From contig QKWP01000215.1 in assembly GCA_003550325.1 (NCBI GenBank), forward strand, positions 1-64,000: a DNA stretch of 64,000 bases, given 5' to 3'. This document shows, in pieces, positions 21,960-35,077 of the stretch; the first letter of the stretch is position 1, and the number at the start of each line of letters is the position of its first letter. This stretch comes from Gigaspora rosea. Lineage: Eukaryota; Glomeromycota; Glomeromycetes; Diversisporales; Gigasporaceae. The position numbers and the translations under genes are program-made. The notes below the pieces were generated by a model, which had not been told where the DNA came from, did no database searches, and was given only the letters and a program-made list of their open reading frames with translations.

Positions 21960-22905
21960 CACCTACAGAGTTCGCTTTGCTCACCCTGTAGTCGCTTGTT
22001 GTAGCTGTCACCTCTACTCTGTCCTTTCCCTAAACATTAATTCTAACTTTAATTCTAACACTAACTGTAACTCTAAATCAATTTCTAACTGCTAAATTTT
22101 AACCACAACATCAAAAATCAAGAACACAAAACCTAATGTATGGTACAACAAACAAAAAGTCAAATACAGTGCAAAAAAAAACTGATACCAATAACAAATG
22201 TATCCAGTAATGCATAAGAAGTATAACAATAGCAACCTATCCTGAACCTGAAAAGAATTAGTACTGTACTAACATGCCATTAAAAGCAAAAAAAAGAAAT
22301 GAATGCTTAGTTGTACAGTTGAGAAACTCAATGCCAAAGATAATGCACTAGCAACAAACTAGACAATACCCAAGACAAAAAATACACTAGTAATGTACTG
22401 GCAATGAAAGAGACTTCAAACTGATGATAACAAAGATGAAAAAAATCCAGGTAATGCATTAGTAACAAAAAATATGCTAAAATGGACAACATGAATAATA
22501 GAAAAAAGAGCACCAAAGTGAACAACACTAATGACAAAAGAAGGAGAATAATACCAAACTAAATAATAAAAGAAGAATAATTAGTAACAAAAAGAAACAC
22601 CAATTAAAGTCAAATAAAGAAGCATCAAACTAAACTACTGAAGAAAAAATGTGTTGCATGAAACACCAAATTAGATACACTAACAACAAAAAAGGAAAAC
22701 AATGAACTGATGAAATTACTAAACTGGGTGATACCAATGATATAAAAACCATATTATGAGAAACACCAAATTGGATAGCACCAACAATAAAAGAACTAGA
22801 TAGCACCAATAACAAAAAAAGCAAACCAATGAAGTGAATACTAATCTAAACAAGAATAAATATTAGTACTGTGCTAAAAAAATAATAAAAAAAAGAAAAA
22901 AAACA
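21960..22905. repeat. Degenerate CA-rich repeat region
   Basis: Irregular repetition of AACACCAAAT, AACTAGATAG and CACCAATRAYAAA words. The minus-strand frames through it encode only Leu/Val/Phe strings and are not genes. The reverse complement resembles 37640-37830. Confidence 0.5.
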
Positions 22906-24066
22906 AAAAAATTGAAAACTTTTCTTTATACCTGCTCTGTGTAACTAGTGATTATAACTATAACTAATGGCTATTTCAAGCAAAAATCTTACTTTAAATA
23001 AGTTAATTTTTTAATTTCTTAAAATATTAAAAAGAAATGAAAAATTTTAAATCAAGCTCTTATTAAGATTTCTTGATATTTAGCTTTATATAATTTTTGG
23101 TAAAAAATTACAAAATGCCAAAGATATATTTATATGTAAATTTTTAAATAATTTTTTTCACAAATTTACATATAAAACTTGGGTATATTAACTCATTTGA
23201 TCAGTATTTATAAAACTAAAGAAAAATATTCTACATCTAATAATTTATTTATTTATAGAATAGATTAGTATAATATATGTTTTTAGTTTGAAACTAAATT
23301 TGAAAATGGAACCAATTGTAAATGCATATACTAATGACAAATATGAAAAGCAGAAATGCAATTCTTGATAAATTATATCAAAAATACTAATAGCTAGGTT
23401 AGTAATTAGCCAGCTAATCAACTATTAGCTGGCTAAACTATTAGCTTGATCTTAAAACATTAGCTTCAATTATATAATTAATATCAAAGGCTTCTAAATA
23501 GTATTATATTTATGGGGTTTTCTTGGTAACACTTAATTGAATATCTAAGCCTTCAAATTTATTAATAGTCAATTACTTTATTAATAAGTTTAGAATAACT
23601 ATAATTATTTATGAATTTTATTAACAAATATTAATTAATCTTTGTATCAGTAATGAATTTAAAAAATAAAATTCTTTTTATATATGTATAATTATCTAAT
23701 AAGCATGTAGTTAGAATTAAATTTGTTACTATATGTTGTATCATAAAGTTTTGTTATTATTTATTCACAAAAAAAACTAAAAAAGATATAAAGTAATATT
23801 AAGCAATTATGTTTAATAAATTTAATTCATTATTATTAAAAGTATTTAATTTTGCCTAATCTTTTTTGCCAAAAATGGTTATGCTGTATAATGAGTTTGC
23901 AATGTGTGCACATGTTGTATAAGTGGTCTTTACTATATGCAGTTAGCAGTTTTATTACTTGTAGTAATTTGTACTATACTCATACATATAATGGTCAAAA
24001 TAATTTTCTTGCAATATCTTAAAAGAAATTTTGGTCTTATATTTTCTATATATTCTATATATATAT
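22906..24066. other. AT-rich spacer with one hairpin
   Basis: No gene is seen. A short hairpin TTAGCCAGCTAAT / ATTAGCTGGCTAA lies at 23407-23441. Confidence 0.5.
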
Positions 24067-24352
24067 TAGGGTTCCTCAAATTCAAATCAAATCAAATATT
24101 GGATCAATTTGAATTTGATCAAATCAAATTGACCCTGATTTGAATTTGATTTGATTCAAATATTTGAATTTGAATTTGATTTGAATTTGAATTTTTAATA
24201 GTAATTTTCAAATCAAATCAAATATTTGTCAAATCAAATCAAATTAGGCCATATTTGAATTTGATCAAATCAAATATAGTCAAATTTGAATTTGAATTTG
24301 ATCAAATATTTGATTCAAATATTTGAAGATCAAATCAAATTGCGGAACCCTA
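24067..24352. mobile_element. hAT-like MITE, TCAAATCAAAT motif
   Basis: The ends TAGGGTTCCTC and the complement of GCGGAACCCTA are flanked by ATATATAT on both sides (24059-24066, 24353-24360); the flank is low complexity, so the duplication is weaker evidence than elsewhere. The interior is almost entirely TTTGAATTTGATT words in both orientations. A truncated relative is at 1091-1227. Confidence 0.8.
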
Positions 24353-24487
24353 ATATATATATATATGTATACTTGTACTTGTATATGTGTATATATTTAC
24401 CAGTATATACATATTTATATATGCACTATATCCAAGTTAGAAGAAAAAAACAAGACAAAACAAAAAAAACAAAAAAAGTTTCTTTAA

Positions 24488-24862
24488 GGGTATGGTGTAC
24501 AAATTTCCAATTTCATATAAAATCGATTGTAGATCAACTTTGTGTAACCAATTTATATGATATTATATGATTTACATGTAAACATCATATGATCTGACCA
24601 ATCAATTCTTTGTACAACCTACAAAAATCATATAGTGTTCTACAAAAATTTAATTATATATAAAGTTAATTTTTTTTAAAACAGTAGATATTGCGCAACC
24701 TCATTATTATAAACAAACTATTTGAAACTGCCTATTATATAAATTTTATACAAAATGGTCAAAATCTTAAAAAAATTTATCAGAAGCATTTTTTTATTTA
24801 CTATATAAAAATCCAATATACCACATAGATCATATGAAAAATGATCTATATTCACCCTACCC
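24488..24862. mobile_element. TTAA-flanked MITE, GGGTATGGTG ends
   Basis: GGGTATGGTGTAC and the complement of TTCACCCTACCC are flanked by TTAA (24484-24487, 24863-24866). It is the same family as 4935-5303. Confidence 0.8.
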
Positions 24863-24869
24863 TTAATAA

Positions 24870-25654
24870 TTGTTAAAAAGGAATTGTTATGTATTGGATA
24901 TATCTTTTGTTATTTTTATAAGTACTCTTCTATATTTATTATAGTCTTAAATATAATTCTTTTATTTTTAGATTTGTTTTTTTAGATTTTTTACTGGTTT
25001 GATAAATTGATAATTATTGATCTTTGAAAAAATAATAAGAAGCCATAATAAAGAATTCAAATAAATTGGTTTATTGTTGGCCTATTTTGTTATTATATAT
25101 GATAATCTAGTTTCTTTATACAAAAAGATCTCAAAATTCTGAATTAGAAATTACATATTGATATTTGATTTAATTATAATTACTAAAGCATAAACCAGAT
25201 TAGCTAGTAGAAAAAACAATTATTATTACTTAATTATCTATTTTATTAAAATAGGTTTAGTATTATATACCAAACTTCATATCTATAACAAAGCCTTAAT
25301 CTATACCAAACATTTTTTCAACCTGTTAAACATATAAACTACTAACCTCTCAGTTTTCAAATTTCCAAAACCTTAAGGTCCTAAACCATACTTTGTTTAC
25401 TATATAAAACTACAAATATAAAAAGATATCTAACATATACCTATAATAATCTATTTTGTATTAGTAGTATTACTCTGGAGCAATTACTCCTATTAATAAT
25501 CCAAGGTGGTGTTATGTCTAGACCATACTGGTATAGAGTAGGTTATACTCCACAGTTATTCTAGAGTACCTTACTCTATTAACATCCCTAGCTGTAACTG
25601 ATGCTATTAATACATACCAGACTATTTAAAATGAAAAGGGTAGGCAAAAGATAG
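24870..25654. other. AT-rich spacer
   Basis: I see no gene. Around 25470-25580 a GGAGTAATTACTCC-like hairpin and TACTCTA words recur. Confidence 0.4.
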
Positions 25655-25662
25655 AGCCAGCC

Positions 25663-25859
25663 AGGACCCCAAAGAACTCTGATACAACTTAGATAATTCT
25701 AAAAAAGGAAATTTTGTATAAAAATTCATCAACATTGTATTTTTATATAGTAAATTTTCAAATTTTGCTCTATTTTATACATTTATTTAACTAAAATACT
25801 GCTAAAAAAAAAATTATACAAACTCAGATCTGAGTTGTATCAGAGTTCTTTGGGGTTCT
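25663..25859. mobile_element. 197-bp MITE, AGGACCCCAAAGAACTC ends
   Basis: The terminal inverted repeats of about 27 bp (AGGACCCCAAAGAACTCTGA and complement) are flanked by a perfect 8-bp duplication AGCCAGCC (25655-25662, 25860-25867). Confidence 0.9.
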
Positions 25860-26086
25860 AGCCAGCCTTTACCAAGATGAGCAATAGCAAAACCAAAGAT
25901 ACTTTTTATTCAGAACAAATTTTCTTATCTCTTAAGAGTAGAGTATCTCATATAATTTGCAATATAGCAAAATAATAGACATGCTACATATTGTATATTA
26001 TTTGTATAACTAATCTAAAAATAGTAATTTATTATTTATTAGCCAATCAAAATATTTTATGGCTATGAATATATGAAGACTAAAAA

Positions 26087-27530
26087 TAGTGTTCTGACCC
26101 GGGTAAGTATCACCCGGGTCACCCGCGGGTGGGCGGGTGACCCGGGTTGAGTTATGGCCCACCCGGGTGGTCAACCCGCGGGTGACCCGCGGGTCACCCG
26201 TGGGTCAACCCGTGGGTCACCCGTGGTTCAACCCGCGGGTCAGTGACCCGTATGGGTTTACAGCGAACTTCGATACGAAGTTGATCTGTAATAAATAGAT
26301 AATATTTGATCTTTTTAAGATCTTTTACATATTTTTTTTTTCTTTTTCTTTTATTTAAATTTTTTTATTTTTTTTTTATTTTATTAAATTTTTTTATTTT
26401 ATTTATTCAAATTTTTTTTATAACGTTACATTTTTTTTTTACATTTTTTTAAGATCTTTTTGATCTTTTATTTAAATTTTTAAATCTATACTAAGATTAG
26501 TATTAGTTTTTATGTTTTTCTTTTTTATTTTTTGTTTTTTTTTTTACTAACTATTTCTTTCTTCTATAGGTTTTGTATACTGCCGGCAAGAGTAAAATGG
26601 CATAATATTCAGAGATCTCGACCTGGAAGTGTTAGAACTGACTAAGATAAGTATTAGTTCTTTTTTTTTTTTTGCTTTCTTCTTTTTTATTTTTCGTTTT
26701 TTTTTTCTAAATACTCCTTTCTTCTATAGGTTATGTGTACTACTAGGAAGGGTGGAATGGCGTGAAGATTTAGAGATCTCGACTCAGAGATCTCAACCCG
26801 GAAGTGCTAAAACTAATTTTTGTATTTCTTTTTATTTTTCGTTCTTTTTTGCTAATTACTTCTTTCTCTTATGGACTTTGTGTACTGCCGGCAAGAGGAA
26901 ATGGCATAAAGATTCAGAGATCTCGACCCAGAAAGGGTGAAACGGCATAAAGCTTCAGAGATCTCGACACGAAAGTGCTAGAACTGGCACTAAGATAAGT
27001 GCTTATTCTTTTTTCGTGCTTTCTTTGTTATTTTACTAATTACTTTTTTTCTAGTTTTTGTAAGGTTAAATAGAAGAGATTCGGGAACTGGTTAGTCACA
27101 TTATAGTTGTTGACGGGTTTGTTATGAAGAGCAAAGAGTATTACATTAGTACCAAGAATGGAGCGATTAGTAGTTGATAGTTAGATTAGAGCGAATGTAT
27201 AAAAATTAAATAAATTTAAATAAAAATATAAACTTAGTTTCGGAATTTTGGTATAGTTTCGGAATTTCGGCATAATTTTTCAAAATAGTTTCGGGCAGCA
27301 TCATTACCCGCGGGTGACCCGTAGCAGAATTTTTTTTATTACCCAGTGTTCACCCGCGGGTGACCCGTAGCAGAATTTTTTCTATTACCTAATGCTCACC
27401 CGGGTATGATTTTGACCCGGGTTGAACGGGTCACCCGTAGACCCGGGTGACCCGTCGATCACCCGGGTGACCCGCGGGTCAACCCGCCGGGTGACCCGGG
27501 TCATGTTTTTTTAAACGGGTCCAATCACTA
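26087..27530. mobile_element. hAT-like element, GACCCGGGT motif arrays
   Basis: The ends TAGTGTTCTGACCCG and the complement of CGGGTCCAATCACTA are flanked by a perfect 8-bp duplication ACTAAAAA (26079-26086, 27531-27538). About 170 bp at the left and 230 bp at the right are GC-rich arrays of ACCCGCGGGTGACCCGGGT-type words. The middle is T-rich and contains the repeat at 26510-27060. No transposase is seen. Confidence 0.9.
26510..27060 (+). repeat. Tandem repeat of about 140-150 bp inside the hAT-like element
   Basis: Successive units share TTCTTCTATAGGTTTTG, TACTGCCGGCAAG, GGCATAAAGATTCAGAGATC and CTCGACC. Three clear units and a partial fourth are present. The 103-codon plus frame at 26629-26940 is a by-product. 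Confidence 0.7.
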
Positions 27531-27538
27531 ACTAAAAA

Positions 27539-28780
27539 TCTTTGATTTTTTTATTTTATACAATCTTACTCATACAGTATTATAATAAAAAATTTTATTT
27601 GCAATAAGTTTTAAATACTTATTACAAATACTTGTGCACAAAAAATCCAATCTTCCAAATAGTTTATATATTATATTTAATACAAATATTGTCTAATCTA
27701 TAAATAGATCTTTTAATAAATATAAAAGGTTTCTAACAAACTTCCAAAAAATTCTTAATTACAAATAATTTTTATAATATCATTGGTCGAAACAAGTAAC
27801 TAAAGTTATATTCTATAATATTTAAAGAAAAAATATTTTTAATAAAGTTTACTTGACATGCACAGTTTTGAAACCATATGTGCAAAGTTAATACTATATT
27901 GTTTCTAAACAAACCTCTTTTTAAACAGTTTGTTTAATATAAAAACTGTTTACTAGCAAATATACTAACTTTAAACAACTTAAAATTTTTTCAACAATAT
28001 TAGACTATGGGTTAAAATTCTTTAACAGTCACAAGTTTGTATAATATTTTATAAAGGCTAAATTCCATGATTTGCATAAAATTATATATATATGAGATAC
28101 CCTACTCTTAAACTATCTAGCAAACAAATTTGTATGCTAAAATTTTTTTGGCCAATTTTTGTACAATTGCCTAAATTTTATTAAGATGCACATTATATTC
28201 CTTAAGCTAAAATAAATGTGCACAATGTGCTGAATATTATATAATTCTTATCTTGTATAACTTTTTTAACATTAACCCAAAAATCAACTAAATAGAATTG
28301 ATCATTATATAGATTTATAATCAAATTTAATAGTAAAAAGGTATCTTTACATGACTTCACATAACAATTATCACAATCATTACAGCATTATGTGGAGGTA
28401 CCTTTTATAATATAATATTAAAGTTGGTCAAAGATTCTTTATGACCAACTTCACAGAGCTAATTTTTTGGACAATGTGAACAAGATAATATGACTTAAAG
28501 GTTCAGGTAAAATGGCATACTTTTCATTTATTGTGTGAATTTATGCCCTTTGTTTAAATCATTTCAAGTATGCTACACTGCAGCTATTAAGTATAATGTG
28601 TGGATTGGGTCTTTGGGAGTCATAATAGCTTATAAAAAATTTTTTTAATATTCTAATTATTTTAGCAGACAAATTTGTTTGCTAAACTGGGCAGTTTAAG
28701 GAATAAGCTTAATCCTTAATGTCCATATGTCACAGCCTCCTATTCATACCCCTAGTCCTACTTTAATATATTTTATTTAC
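27539..28780. other. AT-rich spacer
   Basis: No gene is seen. A hairpin-like pair AAAAAGGTATCTTTA and TAAAAGGTACCTCC brackets about 28335-28412. Confidence 0.4.
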
Positions 28781-29880
28781 TAATTGTTATAGAAATCTAA
28801 ATTTGCTAAAATTATATCATTACAATAAAAATAAAACAAAATCTAGCCTTTTAACCAAAGCACTAGACTAACTATAAAAACAAATATCAACATGATCTGC
28901 AATAAAATTTTTATTTTATTGATGAGCTTAACAGTTTCTTACTGGGATTCATCATATTATAGATTTATTTATACAAACAATTGCTAGTAATCATATAATT
29001 TCATATAATTTATAATATAATAATTTATTCTAACTAAGACTAGGCTTAGTTCTATATAATTATCATTATTGACTAATATATTAACTCCTGTTTTGCACTA
29101 GGTTAATTCATTACAAGTTTAGCCTTAATCATGTGCTAAATAGCACATAAGTTTTGTAGTATAATTTTTTATACAAACTAAATAGAAATTACAATAATTC
29201 TGATACAAGACTAATTCAACCTTAACTATATAGTAATCACAATAATAATATAGTTGCTAAAATAGCAAGCAACTTATACTATAAATTATGATAACTTCCA
29301 ATATGAATTAGTTATATTGAAATCACAATGATTTTAAACTAACTCTATTGCATATCAAAAAAATAAGCAAGTTCTGCAACAAGTTTTTATAAAAACTCGA
29401 TGAAAATTGCAATAATCAAATACAAACTAACTCAACCTTAATTATATAAAAATCATAATAATTTTAATAAACTAACACAGACTTACTATATATAGAATAG
29501 TGAGTAAATTTTGGTCCATATTTTTTTTACAGTATCAAAGAGATCATGATAATTTGAATGCCAACCAATTCAGCCTTAATTATATATTATATGCTATTGA
29601 AATGTAGATAAGTTTTGTAAAAAAATTTTCATAGTAACCAACAGTAAAAATCATGATAATTTTAGTGCAAACTAGCTCAACTTCAACTACATACTACACC
29701 CAAAATAGCAAGTAAGGTCTTTGCAGAATTTTTACAATAGCTTATGATAGAAATCACAATTAATTCCAATACATACTCAACACTAATTACATAGAATTAC
29801 AATAATTCCAATACAAACCAACTTAAAATACTGCAGTCACTGAAATGCAAGTTTAGTAAAAAATTTTTTATATTTACAAT
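28780..29880. repeat. Degenerate tandem satellite, about 125-bp unit
   Basis: Roughly nine diverged units contain AGAAATCACAATAATT, CCAATACAAACTAACTCAACC, TTAATTATATA and AATAGCAAGTAAG in constant order. The same units recur at 35380-35640 and 57110-57870, so it is a dispersed family. Confidence 0.7.
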
Positions 29881-30480
29881 AGCGTAATAGTTAGTTGGGA
29901 AGTAAAATTAATTGGTGCTAAATTAAGTCTCGCAGAGTTTACTAAAGTTAAAGTCAAATTCAAGAAAAAACCCAGATAAGTATGCTATATAAATGAATGT
30001 TGATGTGGAACTTATTTTACCTTATTAAATTTTAGGCATTTATATACATTTAAAATTTTTAGAGCGCTATGCTAAATTTCTAGCGATATCCTAATAATTA
30101 ATCATTATGCTGGAATCTTAGTGTGATACCGAAAATTTAGCATTACTCCAAAAATTAGCATTATGCTGAAAAATTAGCATTTATGTGACTTTTAGTATAT
30201 TATTAATATCATGAAAATACTAAAATTGGTTACCATTACCAAATCGGAAATTAAACTAAATTATATAGTGGCCACCAGAATGGTAAATTTTTTATAGTAT
30301 CATTATAGAAATCACGAAAACGGGCACCAGTGGTGCCCCATCTAATCTTGTACTTTTAGTAAAATTGTCTCGGTGTGGTGTCAACTAAATAAGCAGTTGG
30401 TGTAACGATGTTGCAGTGAAATAAATAAAAACTTGGTGCGATAACGATTGTAATGTAGAGCTTAATTCTGCCGAGCGAAG
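29881..30480. other. AT-rich spacer
   Basis: No gene is seen. ATTAGCATTAYGCTGAAAAA words repeat around 30110-30180, and a near-palindrome GGGCACCAGTGGTGCCCC lies at about 30324-30341. Confidence 0.45.
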
Positions 30481-30485
30481 CAAGG

Positions 30486-30950
30486 TGTTACGGAAATTTC
30501 GAGTAAATTTTGATTGTCATTTTAAATTACCTTGTAATAGTTAGCATGTGTTCGAATAGTTGTATGATTTTTCCCTTTTTGGTAGAAGGCTTAGTGCGTA
30601 CAATGGTTCCGAACCACGGATTTTGGTTTCAAACCCTCTACAGTGGTCTGAGACACGCCAGGTTGGTCCAGAACCACCGATATTGGTCTGAAACCCAAGA
30701 TGTTGGTTTCGAACTGATAGATTTTGAAAGGTATAAATACGATAGCTGAACTCAGAGAATTGAGACAAGATATAGAGACAATAGACAATATTAATAATAA
30801 TAAATAAAATAATGGCTCTGACTAAATAACTAACTAAATAAATACATTCCTTAATAATCGTTATCATTTATTCCGAATCCCCTAATGAACATCCATTCCG
30901 CATAACCTATGCTTACAACCCTGACCTCACGTTAGCCCACGGTTGTAACA
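30486..30950 (+). mobile_element. Solo LTR, 465 bp
   Basis: Starts TGTTACGG, ends TTGTAACA, and is flanked by a perfect 5-bp duplication CAAGG (30481-30485, 30951-30955). A TATA-like GTATAAATAC sits at 30731-30740, with AATAAA words about 65 nt downstream, as expected for U3-R. The U3 part (30597-30720) is an array of GGTTTC and GAACCA words. No internal retrotransposon sequence is present, so it is an LTR-LTR recombination product. Orientation is taken from the TATA box. Confidence 0.88.
30597..30720 (+). promoter_or_regulatory. U3 subrepeats of the solo LTR
   Basis: About five units of 22-24 bp built on GATNTTGGTTTCGAACC, alternating as imperfect palindromes just upstream of the TATA box. 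They look like enhancer subrepeats; function is inferred from position. Confidence 0.55.
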
Positions 30951-31141
30951 CAAGGCCACACATGAACATAAATAAAGCTGAGCTTAAAACAAGGCCAATA
31001 CATATATTTATGCACTACGAATACTGTAATCGATTTGGATATGACCTAATTTGATTTTTAAACCTCAGCTTAATTAGTCAATTAAATTTGTCTATTACAA
31101 ATGGTTTCAACTATATCTTGTGCTATTATGCCACTTAACAT

Positions 31142-31160
31142 TCGGCGGCGCAGCCGCCGC
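31142..31160. repeat. GC-rich hairpin CGGCGGC-GCA-GCCGCCG
   Basis: A sharp GC island in AT-rich DNA, at 31143-31159, followed by ATGATCATG. Its origin is unknown; it may be an element end. Confidence 0.6.
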
Positions 31161-33030
31161 ATGATCATGTGCTTGTAATACTTTCTAAAATAGGAAAAAA
31201 TATAGGAACCAAAAAGTCGAACGGATCCTTCCCTCCACATTTCATGTAATGGTACTGGTATAGTCGGATATCACCATTAGTGCCAAGTCCAATCCGTCGG
31301 CATGAAATGAGTGACAAATAATATAAACAGTTGCCATTTATGTTATCTTTGAAAGAATTGTAAAACCAAATTTATTACAAATGAAAAACATCGCTTTTTT
31401 AACAGCTTTGTGTTTTTTAAAATAATAAGATGAAACAGAAATGAAAAACTTGTTTTCTTTTGTTTTTCCGGTTTCGCAAAATACCGAAAATAAGATAAAC
31501 AAGAAATGAGAAACTTGTTTCCTTTTTTTCCAGTTTCGCAGAATACCGAATAGACTATTTTTTGCAGCAATTTATGTAGAAAGATTTTTGTAGTATAGTC
31601 ACACAATCCAATAAATCAAATATCCGTTGCGTCACTCATGTTTCTAAACTACAATAGCTGTGATCTTTGTCATTCAGTTCTAAAAAAAACATTTGCACAG
31701 ATTAACATTTTTGGAATTAATGGGATTGTATGACAAAAATAAGTATAGTTTTCAGTATATCAGAATTATTCGAAAATACGAATAATTATTAGTATTAAAA
31801 GGCATATTGGTTTTTTTTCATTTATTTCTTTGTTAATTTTATTTATATCATGTTAAACTTGTGATAACTTTTTATTTATTTATAATCCTTTTGTCACTTA
31901 TGCGTATTTTGTTGTTTTGTGCAATATTATAAGTTTTTATATGATGTAGATTAGTTAATATGTATTAATTATTTAGATTTAGTATCAAATATTCCGCGAA
32001 CATTATTGATATTTGAGAGCCGATTACGTGTTATTTAGAAATATTAATATAGACAGAAACTTTTATCATCGGCATAATTGATAGTATTGATGATTCTAAG
32101 GTCATATCTTGTACAAGCTCAAAATTCCCTATAGTAGCATAATATTTTAAAAAGAATTCTCATGTACAGTACGAACGTGAGCACATCTTTAATTATTAAA
32201 GATTAATATCAATAATAAGAATACAAAAAGTAAATAACTCAAAAATAACCAAAAATATTTAATCAAAATAATTCGATACTAGACGGGTGATAATAACAGC
32301 CGATTAACGATCAATTATTTGTTATGGACTCATCTAGAACTATTTTGTTTGACAAATATGATAACGATGGAAAAATAATAAAAGAATATTATCATATTCT
32401 TACTCTAAGCATGAAAAATGCTAGTTCATAGTGATAAACTTAGCCATGAAAAGAATTAAGATATTACATATCGGCATTGATCAGAATGATTGGTATTCTG
32501 ATAATTTTATTAATATAAAAACATCGAAAGAGTCGTGCCACAAAAATTTTCGGCCTCGTGATGGATGTCAATCCGATAGTCAGGAAACACGAACATTAAT
32601 CACTTTATATATTGTTCCATTGATTTAACAACTGGTAACAAAAAATCACATTTAAGTGCTCCGAATAATTTATTATTAGATCTTTTCCAACATTGTATCG
32701 GTTTCTCTCGATTAGCACGAAATCATGTGACCGACAAATTTTGTGGCTATGGTCTATCGAAATACATATAACAATCACCCTCCCTAAAAGCAAATCTTTC
32801 GGGACCAATGCACTTAGAAAGTTTTGCATTTAGAAGATTTACCCAATAGAATAATGTAAGATATTAAAATTTCATTGGAGCTAATGTTATAGCGGGAATT
32901 TTGCACTCAGGGGTACTTAGGCCGTTCGAAGTTAATTTTTCGGTTAACATCACCCCTACCCTTTCCCTTTGATTTCCCCAGTAAAATGAACATATAAAAA
33001 AAGCAAAAATTAAAAAAATTAAAATATTGT
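31161..33030. other. Spacer with minor repeats
   Basis: No supported gene. 31380-31560 holds two to three units of about 65 bp (GAAATGARAAACTTGTTT, TTTCGCARAATACCGAA). At 32790-32850 the words TAGAAAGTTTTGCATTTAGAAG recall the ends of the mariner MITE at 14677, but no second end is found. A 60-65 codon plus frame at 32431-32628 has no recognisable features. Confidence 0.45.
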
Positions 33031-33031
33031 A

Positions 33032-33135
33032 TAACCGAATAACGCGAAAGAGTGTGGTTTCGAATTTCGGACTAAATTAAGCTTAATTCAGGCAGAAATT
33101 CGAAATAACTACCTATGCGTTATTTCGCGGTTATA
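33032..33135. repeat. Hairpin element with GTATAACCG / CGGTTATAC ends
   Basis: A palindrome of about 100 bp with ATAACGCGAAA and TTATTTCGCGG arms around AAGCTT. A diverged relative (ATTTCGAATTTTGGCC...GGGCCGAAATTTGAAAT) lies at 34065-34115. Confidence 0.7.
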
Positions 33136-34430
33136 CGGCAAATATAAAATAAAAATAATTTAAAGTAAAAAAAATAATCAAACTAATTTAAAATAAAAAA
33201 TAATTTAAAATAATAAAAATAATTTAAAATAAATAAAATAATTTAAAACAAAAAGAAATAATTTAAAAAATAAAATTAAAATGAATTAAAAAATAAATAA
33301 TAAAAAATAAAGCTAAAATATTAGTTCCTACTTGGCTGTTCTCTCATATATGTTGCGATGAAACGATTTAAGAAAAATGCTGAAAAAAAACTTCCGAAGT
33401 GTTTTTTTTTTTATTCTATTGTGAAGAGCTTGAGAACTAATATTAACGAGTAAGAAGAAATATTTAAATGAACATGTAACTTTTACGGAAGTAACAATCA
33501 CAAAACAATTATTCGAACGATACTTTTTTACGTTAATTTTTAAGCCATTCGAACAGTGATTTATTTCATTAAATGAGAATCGTACGTACGAAGTTCTTTT
33601 TCTCGGATGAATGCATTATTTTATTTATTTATTATTTTTTTTTTGCTCCTCTCTTTTGCAAGAGGAATATAATGTTAACTACTGAATCAAATTTATCTGA
33701 CCTAATTAGCAATTCAATTAGAATCTCTATTATTATATAAATATATATTTAAAAATTATAATGGTAACAAAGTGATCAAATCATATAAGCGTATAAAAAT
33801 TTATAAGTAATCGTGCATAATCAGGTATAAATGTACCAAAATTTATAAGCAATCAGGTACATATGTACAACAATTTATAAATAACCAGGTTATATACATA
33901 CAAAAATTCATAAGCGACTCATCAGAAATTCATAATAAGGCTTATAATTTCTGATCAAATAGTCACTTTTATACTCAAAAAATCATCAAATATCGCATAA
34001 ATGTTTGGGTCGAATTTTATTTAATTTTATCACTCATATTAAATACCGTATAGTCGCAAGGGAGCGTTATTTCGAATTTTGGCCTGAATTATGCTTAATT
34101 TGGGCCGAAATTTGAAATCCATCCCTGCGGTAAGGCCACGCAACGTTGATTTTTCGTTTTGCATTACGTGGACTTCAAAATTCGGGACGGAATTTTTTTT
34201 TAATTTACTGCAAATAGAATAATGTTCACATTTAAGGTAAACAATGCACAACAAGGAATCAAAAAATTTGGGCACAGTATTATGTACATCAATTACTAAT
34301 AAAATTATGGGTAATCTTATTCTAAACCTGGGTTACACTAATAATCTAAACCCCAAAGAGGTCTATATTAAGACAATTAATTTAATCCTAGACCCATATC
34401 TCCGATCTCCGATCCAGGTTGGGATCATGT
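33136..34430. other. AT-rich spacer
   Basis: 33140-33320 is AATAATTTAAAATAAA low complexity. 33770-33930 repeats AAAATTTATAAGCAATCAGGT about every 45 bp. No gene is seen. Confidence 0.5.
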
Positions 34431-34558
34431 GATCAGTGTATAAAATCAATGTGCACAATGTGCACATGTGCACATGTTTTCTTTAGCTTTACATGTAAAA
34501 TTTTACCTTGTGCACATGTTTTGTAATTCAGATTTTATACACTGCATGTGATCACATA
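34431..34558. mobile_element. Short fold-back element, ATGTGATCAGTGTATAAAATC ends
   Basis: GTGTATAAAATC and GATTTTATACAC are inverted at the two ends, and the centre repeats GTGCACATGT in both directions. Both flanks carry ATGTGATCA words. Confidence 0.6.
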
Positions 34559-34775
34559 ATCACTTATTTGTGCAGATAATACAAACTCCTGGAGAGGAAA
34601 TAGCCAATTGAAGAGTGCAAATTTAGACTATTCTGGATCCGCACAACAAAGAATCCCAACACATGTACAAGAAACTAAAAAAAGCAAAAATATGCAAAAA
34701 CTAATGCTTAAATCAATCTTGGTATACTAATTAAAAATGACGGCAATGAAATTTTACATATAGTAAGGTGAGTCC

Positions 34776-35056
34776 AATTTAATTCAGTGGTTTACGTTAC
34801 ATTCCTTTCTCAAAAGAGGGGCGGGGGAGGGAGAACAGAACATATATAGTAAACTTTTAAAATTTTTTTCTCGATCAGAAATTATCGGGCTCCCTCACTT
34901 GTCTTTTATCAATTTCTCTTCGGAAAGTTTCAGAACCTTGCAATTTTCCAATCTACTCTACCTGGCATTAAGTTCTCTGGCTAAAATTACTATGTATCTC
35001 AAAAATATTTACTAATAGAAAGAGATAATGTAAACTACTAAATCAAATTGGTTGCA
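34776..35056. mobile_element. Element with CCAATTTGATTCAGTAGTTTAC-type ends
   Basis: Left CCAATTTAATTCAGTGG...TTACGTTAC and right GTAAACTACTAAATCAAATTGG are inverted. Single ends of the same family lie near 33670-33705 and 35815-35855. The target duplication is not determined. Confidence 0.55.
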
Positions 35057-35077
35057 TCTAACTAAGATATGGATAAT

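Noticed and set aside
22328..22824. Two hydrophobic frames on the minus strand as membrane proteins
   Set aside because: Leu/Val/Phe strings result from degenerate CA-rich repeats; no conserved segment.
32431..32628. 60-65 residue frame as a small gene
   Set aside because: No recognisable domain, no secretion signal, and weak start; length is within chance.
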